Shown piece by piece: positions 59,570-64,000 of a DNA stretch of 64,000 bases (positions are counted from its first letter, which is position 1; each line of letters opens with the position of its first letter). The DNA comes from Carboxydothermus islandicus (GTDB lineage: Bacteria > Bacillota > Z-2901 > Carboxydothermales > Carboxydothermaceae), in contig NZ_BDJL01000132.1 in the NCBI RefSeq assembly GCF_001950325.1, forward strand, positions 1 through 64,000, given 5' to 3'. The notes below the pieces were generated by a model, which had not been told where the DNA came from, searched no databases, and saw nothing but the letters and a program-made list of their open reading frames with translations. Both the position numbers and the translations under genes were made by a program.

Positions 59570-61588
59570 ATGAAAAGCTACCCTACAGAGTTTTTAAGAA
59601 ACATCGGTATCTTTGCCCACAGCGGGGCGGGCAAAACCAGTCTCACCGAAGCTTTACTTTACAACACCGGAGTATTGAAAAGAATGGGCCGGGTGGAGGA
59701 CGGAAATACTGTCTCCGATTACCACCCGGAGGAAATTAAAAGGAAGGTGACCATTCACGCTTCCCTTGTGCCCTGCGAGTGGAACAACCATAAGTTAAAC
59801 TTTATCGATACTCCGGGGTATGCGGATTTTATCGGTGAGGTAAAAAGTGTTTTAAAAGTTGTCGAAGGGGCAATTTTTGTAATTTGCGCGGCGTCCGGCG
59901 TGGAGATTCAGACGGAAGTGGTCTGGAATCTTGCTGATAATGCTGGTTTGCCGCGTTTTGTATTTATTAACAAAATAGAACGGGAAAATGCCAATTTTGA
60001 AAAAACGTTAAATCAGATCCGGGAGATTCTTTCGGCCAAAGTAGTACCCCTTCATTTACCGATTGGCGAAGGGGAAAATTTTAAAGGATATATCGATGTT
60101 TTAAAAAATAAAGCTTACTTCTTTGATGGTACCAATTTAACGGAAGGGTCTATACCTGCCGAGTATGAAGATCGAGTCTTGGAAGCCCGGATGCAATTAA
60201 CGGAAGCTGCGGCGGAAAATGATGATGAGCTCTTAATGATGTATTTGGACGGAGCGGAACTGACTCCTGAGCAGGTTGCCATAGGGCTCAAAAAAGGGGT
60301 ACAGGCGGGAAAAATTTATCCCCTTTTTGTGGGCTCTGCCACAAAAAATATCGGTATTAAAGATTTGTTAGAGGCTTCCTGTGAACTGCTGCCGCCTCCC
60401 CAAAAAAGTTACGACCACCCGGTGGCTTATGTGTTTAAAACATTAGCTGACCCGTATGTAGGCCGGATTAACTTTGTTAAAGTTTTGGGGGGTTCATTAA
60501 AACCGGAAACTGTACTTTATAACTTTAAAAAGGATAAACCGGAAAAAATCGGCCATATCCTTTTTATGCGGGGGAAAGAACAGGTTCAAACCCAGGAGGT
60601 AAATGCCGGAGATATAGCTTGCTTAATAAAGCTTTCCGAAACCGGTACCGGCGATGTTTTGAGTTTAAAAGATAAACCGGTGGAAATAGAACCGGTAGAT
60701 TATCCCACTCCTAACATGACCATTGCCATTCTTCCCAAAAGTAAAAACGATGAAGACCGCCTGTCCTCTGCTCTCCATCGCGCCCTGGAAGAAGACCCAA
60801 CCCTTAAGCTTGAGAAAAACCTGGAAACCCGCCAGAACCTCCTTTCCGGCATGGGAGAACTCCATTTGGAAATTGTTCTCGAAGCAATTAAACGAAAGTA
60901 CGGGGTTGAAGTGGTAACCGAAGAATTACGGGTGCCTTACCGGGAGACCATCCGGAAAACGGTTCAGGTGGAAGGTAAATATAAAAAGCAAACCGGTGGC
61001 CGGGGGCAGTACGGCCATGTGTGGCTTAGATTAGAACCATTGCCGGATAAAGAGTTTGAGTTTGGCGAAGAGATTTTTGGCGGTGCTGTTCCCAAACAGT
61101 ATTTCCCGGCGGTGGAAAAAGGGATTAGGGAAGCATTAAACGAAGGAGTACTGGCCGGCTATAAAGTAATGAATGTGCGGGCGGTACTGTACGATGGTTC
61201 GTATCACCCGGTGGACTCTTCCGAACTGGCTTTTAAGATTGCGGCCAGTCAGGCTTTCAAGAAAGGTGTTAAGGAAGCCAATCCGGTAATTTTGGAACCG
61301 GTAATGCTTGTTGAAGTGACGGTACCGGAGCAATTTATGGGGGATGTAATCAGCGACTTTAACGGTAAACGCGGCCATGTTTTGGGCATGGAAACCCAGG
61401 GACGCTGGGCCCGGGTTAAAGCTTATGTACCGTATGCCGAGATGTTAAAATATAATATTGACCTTAAAGCCATGACCCAGGCCCGGGGCTTTTATACCAT
61501 GACTTTCAGCCACTACCAGGAAGTACCGCCCAAACTCCAGGAAGAAATTATTAAAAAAGCAAACTTAAACAAGAAAGAAGAAGAATAA
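59570..61588 (+). CDS. EF-G-like translational GTPase (second paralogue type)
   Basis: A 672-residue GTPase with all EF-G domains. The P-loop is GIFAHSGAGKTSLTEALLY, G3 is FIDTPGYADF, and the G4 motif reads FINKIERENA, with Glu where NKxD has Asp. Domains II-V follow, including GMGELHLEIVLE and GGRGQYGHVWLR. The opening NIGIFAHSGAGKT (instead of AHIDAGKTT) marks the EF-G-like group related to FusA2, not the main elongation factor. The role is unknown; ribosome recycling or stress translation are candidates. AGGAGGG precedes the ATG. Confidence 0.9.
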   Translation: MKSYPTEFLRNIGIFAHSGAGKTSLTEALLYNTGVLKRMGRVEDGNTVSDYHPEEIKRKVTIHASLVPCEWNNHKLNFIDTPGYADFIGEVKSVLKVVEGAIFVICAASGVEIQTEVVWNLADNAGLPRFVFINKIERENANFEKTLNQIREILSAKVVPLHLPIGEGENFKGYIDVLKNKAYFFDGTNLTEGSIPAEYEDRVLEARMQLTEAAAENDDELLMMYLDGAELTPEQVAIGLKKGVQAGKIYPLFVGSATKNIGIKDLLEASCELLPPPQKSYDHPVAYVFKTLADPYVGRINFVKVLGGSLKPETVLYNFKKDKPEKIGHILFMRGKEQVQTQEVNAGDIACLIKLSETGTGDVLSLKDKPVEIEPVDYPTPNMTIAILPKSKNDEDRLSSALHRALEEDPTLKLEKNLETRQNLLSGMGELHLEIVLEAIKRKYGVEVVTEELRVPYRETIRKTVQVEGKYKKQTGGRGQYGHVWLRLEPLPDKEFEFGEEIFGGAVPKQYFPAVEKGIREALNEGVLAGYKVMNVRAVLYDGSYHPVDSSELAFKIAASQAFKKGVKEANPVILEPVMLVEVTVPEQFMGDVISDFNGKRGHVLGMETQGRWARVKAYVPYAEMLKYNIDLKAMTQARGFYTMTFSHYQEVPPKLQEEIIKKANLNKKEEE

Positions 61589-61597
61589 AACGTTCTC

Positions 61598-61692
61598 TAA
61601 ATTTCGAAAAGGGCAAACACGGTGAAAGCCGGGGACATAAAGCTACAGGGGCTAAAGCAGCTTCTCCTGCTATGCCAGATAGCTGCCGAAGG
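61598..61692 (+). ncRNA. Cyclic-di-GMP-I (GEMM) riboswitch upstream of the HD-GYP gene
   Basis: The motif order matches the first copy: GGGCAAAC (61611-61618), GGTGAAAGCC, GGGACATAAAGCTACAGG (conserved core with T for C in GACGCAAAGC), GGGGCTAAAGC and a closing GCTGCCGAAGG. A terminator follows at 61706. It controls a gene for probable c-di-GMP breakdown, a feedback arrangement. Confidence 0.88.
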
Positions 61693-61705
61693 TGTAATGC
61701 TATAG

Positions 61706-61739
61706 ACCCTCCGTGCCACCTTGCGGCAGGAGGGTTTTG
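61706..61739 (+). terminator. Riboswitch expression-platform terminator
   Basis: ACCCTCC (61706-61712) pairs with GGAGGGT (61729-61735), with an inner TGCC/GGCA stem, and TTTT follows. It lies 105 bases before the HD-GYP gene start. Confidence 0.8.
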
Positions 61740-61843
61740 ATTTTTATTATCATGGAAAAATCTTATCGGAAAAGTACGGAGTATCTTTTGTAAGCAAGAA
61801 CTATGATGTAAAATAAAAAAATAATGGCAGTAGAGGTGCAAAA

Positions 61844-62962
61844 ATGCGTCGTATTCCTGTGGAGTATTTAATCCCCGGTCTGAAAGTTGGTTACCCGGTA
61901 ATGGACGGGCAGGGGCGGATTTTAATAAATGCCGGGACTATATTAACTTCCGTCATGATTAATCGGCTCAAAAAGTTGAAATATAGCTGGCTTTACATTT
62001 ATGATGGCAGGGATGATTTTGAAGAAGCATTTGTAATTTCGGAAATGGTCCGGCGCCGGGCTTTAAACGTGGTAAACAATCTTTATCAGGATATTTTGCA
62101 GGAAAGGTATTTTGCTATTAAAGTCGCCAATTACCGGGAGCAACTTAAAGAAACCGCAGCGGAAATGTTAGCCGAGCTTTTGGATAAAAAGGGTTTTCTT
62201 TTAGACTTATACGATATCCGGAATCTTGACGACTATACTTACTTTCATTCGGTAAATGTAGCCTTGCTTTCCATGGCCACTGCTTTAAAAGCCGGCTTTA
62301 AACACGATGAAATTATCAATTTGGGCATCAGCGGTCTTTTACACGATATCGGTAAAACCCAGGTACCCTGGAACATCTTAAATAAACCGGGAAAGTTGTC
62401 TCCGGAAGAAATGGAGATAATTCGACTTCATCCGGAAAAAGGGGGCGAAATAGTTTCCCGCTACCTTAACTTCGGCAGCAGTGTAGTTCAGGGTATAATT
62501 CAGCACCATGAGCGGCTGGATGGCAGCGGCTATCTGCAGGGGTTAAGTGGCGATAAAATTCATAAGTTTGCCAAAATAATTATGGTGGCCGATGTTTATG
62601 ATGCCATGACTTCCAAAAGAGTTTATCGCGATCCCATAGATCCCAAAGAGGTTTACGAATTTGTTTTAGCCCTTGGCGGCGGCGAATTTGACCTGAATAC
62701 GGTTAAAAGCTTTGCGTCGTCTATTGCCGTTTATCCGGTGGGAGCAAAGGTTTTATTAAATAATGGCCTTGAAGGCATAGTTACCGGAACACCGGTTGGG
62801 TTTCCTGATCGGCCGGTAATACGGGTAATTGCCGATAATGGGCGGCCGGTAGAACCGTACTATCTTTCCCTGGCAGAAGAGTATAAATTGATGGTTACGA
62901 AAATTATCTTGTATCCCGAAGTTGCAAACGAAAGTATTGCGCAAATTTTAACGCAAAGGTAA
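61844..62962 (+). CDS. HD-GYP-type protein, probable c-di-GMP phosphodiesterase
   Basis: A 372-residue cytoplasmic protein. The first ~120 residues form a helical N-terminal domain with the opening RIPVEYLIPGLKVGYPVMD common to HD-GYP proteins. The HD core has DDYTYFHSVNVALLS, ISGLLHDIGKTQVP and IIQHHERLDGSGYLQGL. The last is the HHExxDGxGYP signature with Leu for Pro. Metal residues (His, His-Asp, His-His, Asp in MVADVYDAMTS) are kept. A ~70-residue C-terminal beta domain follows. Riboswitch control supports c-di-GMP as substrate. The ATG lies behind AGAGGTG. Confidence 0.9.
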   Translation: MRRIPVEYLIPGLKVGYPVMDGQGRILINAGTILTSVMINRLKKLKYSWLYIYDGRDDFEEAFVISEMVRRRALNVVNNLYQDILQERYFAIKVANYREQLKETAAEMLAELLDKKGFLLDLYDIRNLDDYTYFHSVNVALLSMATALKAGFKHDEIINLGISGLLHDIGKTQVPWNILNKPGKLSPEEMEIIRLHPEKGGEIVSRYLNFGSSVVQGIIQHHERLDGSGYLQGLSGDKIHKFAKIIMVADVYDAMTSKRVYRDPIDPKEVYEFVLALGGGEFDLNTVKSFASSIAVYPVGAKVLLNNGLEGIVTGTPVGFPDRPVIRVIADNGRPVEPYYLSLAEEYKLMVTKIILYPEVANESIAQILTQR

Positions 62963-62990
62963 CAAAAACAAACAAATATTTTAAAAAATT

Positions 62991-62999
62991 TGGTATAAT
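62991..62999 (+). promoter_or_regulatory. Extended -10 promoter for motAB
   Basis: TGGTATAAT gives a perfect -10 (62994-62999) with the TG of an extended -10, 42 bases before motA. No good -35 is visible and there is no sigma-D (CCGATAT-type) motif. Confidence 0.6.
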
Positions 63000-63040
63000 T
63001 AGGTTAAAAGACGCTTAAAAGATTTAAGGGGCGAGAAAAG

Positions 63041-63847
63041 ATGGAAATAATGGTGGTGTTAGGGGTAGTATTAGCTTTTACTTCACTAGTTACGGGATTT
63101 TTAATGGAGGGTGGACATATTACTTCTTTGGTGGCACCTTCGGCAGCGGTGATTATCTTTGGAGGTACGATTGGAGCCAGTATTATTGCTTTTTCGACGG
63201 AAGAGGTATTGGCAATTCCTAAGTATTTTAAAATCATGCTTACGCAAAAGTTACCAAATGAATTAGATGTGGTAAAGCAAATTGTTTCTCTTGCTCAAAA
63301 AGCCCGGCGGGAAGGGTTACTGGCTCTGGAAAATGACCTGCCCAACATCAAAGATGACTTTTTACGCCGGGGTTTACAGTTAATTGTCGATGGTACCGAC
63401 CCGGAACTTTTCCGCTCGATTTTGGAAAATGAAATATATGCTATTGCCGAAAGGCACCGGGCGGGGGCCGAATTTTTTGAAGCGGCCGGTGGTTATGCCC
63501 CGACGATGGGGATTATCGGTACGGTTATGGGACTGGTGCACGTTTTGGGCCAACTTTCGACGCCGGAAAAGCTCGGCCCGGCAATTGCGATGGCTTTTAC
63601 TGCTACCCTTTACGGGGTGTCTTCGGCTAACATATTGTGGTTGCCCTTTTCGGCAAAACTAAAAAATTTAAGTAAAAAAGAGCTATTAATTAGAGAAATG
63701 ATGCTGGAAGGCTTGGTTTCCTTACAGGAAGGACATAACCCGATGTTAATTGAAGAAAAGCTTCGTTCATTCTTAAAACCCAAACTTAGAAATCAAACTC
63801 TTAAAGAAGGTCAGGGTGAATTAAATGAAGCGGCGTCAGCACAGTGA
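63041..63847 (+). CDS. motA: Flagellar motor stator protein MotA
   Basis: A 268-residue membrane protein with four helices. The N-terminal pair is in MVVLGVVLAFTSLVTGFLM and SLVAPSAAVIIFGGTIGASIIAF. The cytoplasmic loop carries conserved charged residues (ALENDLPNIKDDFLRRGLQLIVDGTD). The late pair holds GGYAPTMGIIGTVMGLVHVL and GPAIAMAFTATLYGVSSANILWLPF, hallmarks of MotA. It forms the proton or sodium channel with MotB. The stop overlaps motB by 23 bases. Confidence 0.95.
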   Translation: MEIMVVLGVVLAFTSLVTGFLMEGGHITSLVAPSAAVIIFGGTIGASIIAFSTEEVLAIPKYFKIMLTQKLPNELDVVKQIVSLAQKARREGLLALENDLPNIKDDFLRRGLQLIVDGTDPELFRSILENEIYAIAERHRAGAEFFEAAGGYAPTMGIIGTVMGLVHVLGQLSTPEKLGPAIAMAFTATLYGVSSANILWLPFSAKLKNLSKKELLIREMMLEGLVSLQEGHNPMLIEEKLRSFLKPKLRNQTLKEGQGELNEAASAQ

Positions 63848-64000
63848 AAAACCGCCAAACCACGAACGCTGGCTTATTACCTATGCGGATATGATTACCC
63901 TTTTAATGGTGTTTTTTATTGTATTATATGCCCTTTCCAATATTGACGCGCAAAAGTTTCGTGCCCTTGCTAATTCTTTGAGTAAAGCTCTGGGCGGAGG
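63825..64000 (+). CDS. motB: Flagellar motor stator protein MotB (partial, N-terminus)
   Basis: The frame from the ATG at 63825 runs off the window. It shows a short basic N-terminus (KRRQHSEKPPNHERWL) and the single membrane helix ITYADMITLLMVFFIVLYALS with the ion-binding Asp in YADM. The peptidoglycan-binding OmpA domain must lie beyond the window. AGGGTGA precedes the start. The 23-base overlap with motA couples stator subunits. Confidence 0.93.
   Translation, partial: MKRRQHSEKPPNHERWLITYADMITLLMVFFIVLYALSNIDAQKFRALANSLSKALGG

Overview
The window looks like chromosome of a thermophilic, spore-forming, motile, anaerobic Firmicute. It strongly resembles Carboxydothermus (C. hydrogenoformans type), but this is recognition of gene content, not a database match. 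Pointers are low-to-moderate G+C, GTG/TTG starts behind strong Shine-Dalgarno sites, spore genes (an alpha/beta SASP, a SpoVB-like flippase, a 21-codon SpoVM), Bacillus-type LexA boxes, selenocysteine decoding, and an archaeal-style NurA-HerA-Mre11-Rad50 cluster.

Layout. 1-2.4 kb: broken chemoreceptor gene, then a soluble chemoreceptor behind a cyclic-di-GMP-I riboswitch. 2.5-5.5 kb: bioB with a BirA operator, a lipase-like hydrolase and a maleate-isomerase-family enzyme. 5.6-12.2 kb: tRNA-Val, a nucleotidyltransferase (AbiEii-like) pair, an ABC exporter, a radical SAM protein, threonine aldolase and a zinc-binding-domain chemoreceptor. 12.2-16.1 kb: trxB-yjbQ, then an operon with a LexA-like box encoding a degenerate SMC-like protein, a winged-helix protein and a ComK-like protein. 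16.3-24.2 kb: a full succinyl-CoA/methylmalonyl-CoA/propionyl-CoA operon. 24.3-26.3 kb: metallo-hydrolase, psd, pssA and spoVM. 26.3-35.4 kb: AraC regulator, divergent iron alcohol dehydrogenase, and an hdrCBA-flxDCBA operon with two in-frame UGA (selenocysteine) codons. 35.5-37.7 kb: histidine kinase, small membrane protein, radical SAM protein. 37.7-38.5 kb: an internally deleted insertion sequence with 19-bp target duplications. 38.5-42 kb: copper operon csoR-copZ-copA. 42-49.7 kb: secreted Ig-like protein, then nurA-herA-mre11 and a rad50 split into separate genes. 49.7-54.9 kb: diguanylate cyclase, preQ0 genes, surE, SASP. 55-59.4 kb: LexA-box dnaE and SpoVB-like protein. 59.6-64 kb: EF-G paralogue, a second c-di-GMP riboswitch, an HD-GYP protein, motA and the start of motB.

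How it works together. Electron flow: alcohol dehydrogenase, Flx (NADH-oxidising) and Hdr resemble the ethanol-linked Flx-Hdr system of anaerobes, here in a form with two selenoproteins. c-di-GMP: a diguanylate cyclase with an inhibitory site, two riboswitches, an HD-GYP-like protein and motAB suggest a local motility/second-messenger network. DNA damage: two LexA-like boxes precede a short C-family polymerase and an undescribed operon, while NurA-HerA-Mre11-Rad50 forms a separate end-processing cluster. Coordinates of starts were chosen from Shine-Dalgarno spacing where several in-frame starts exist.
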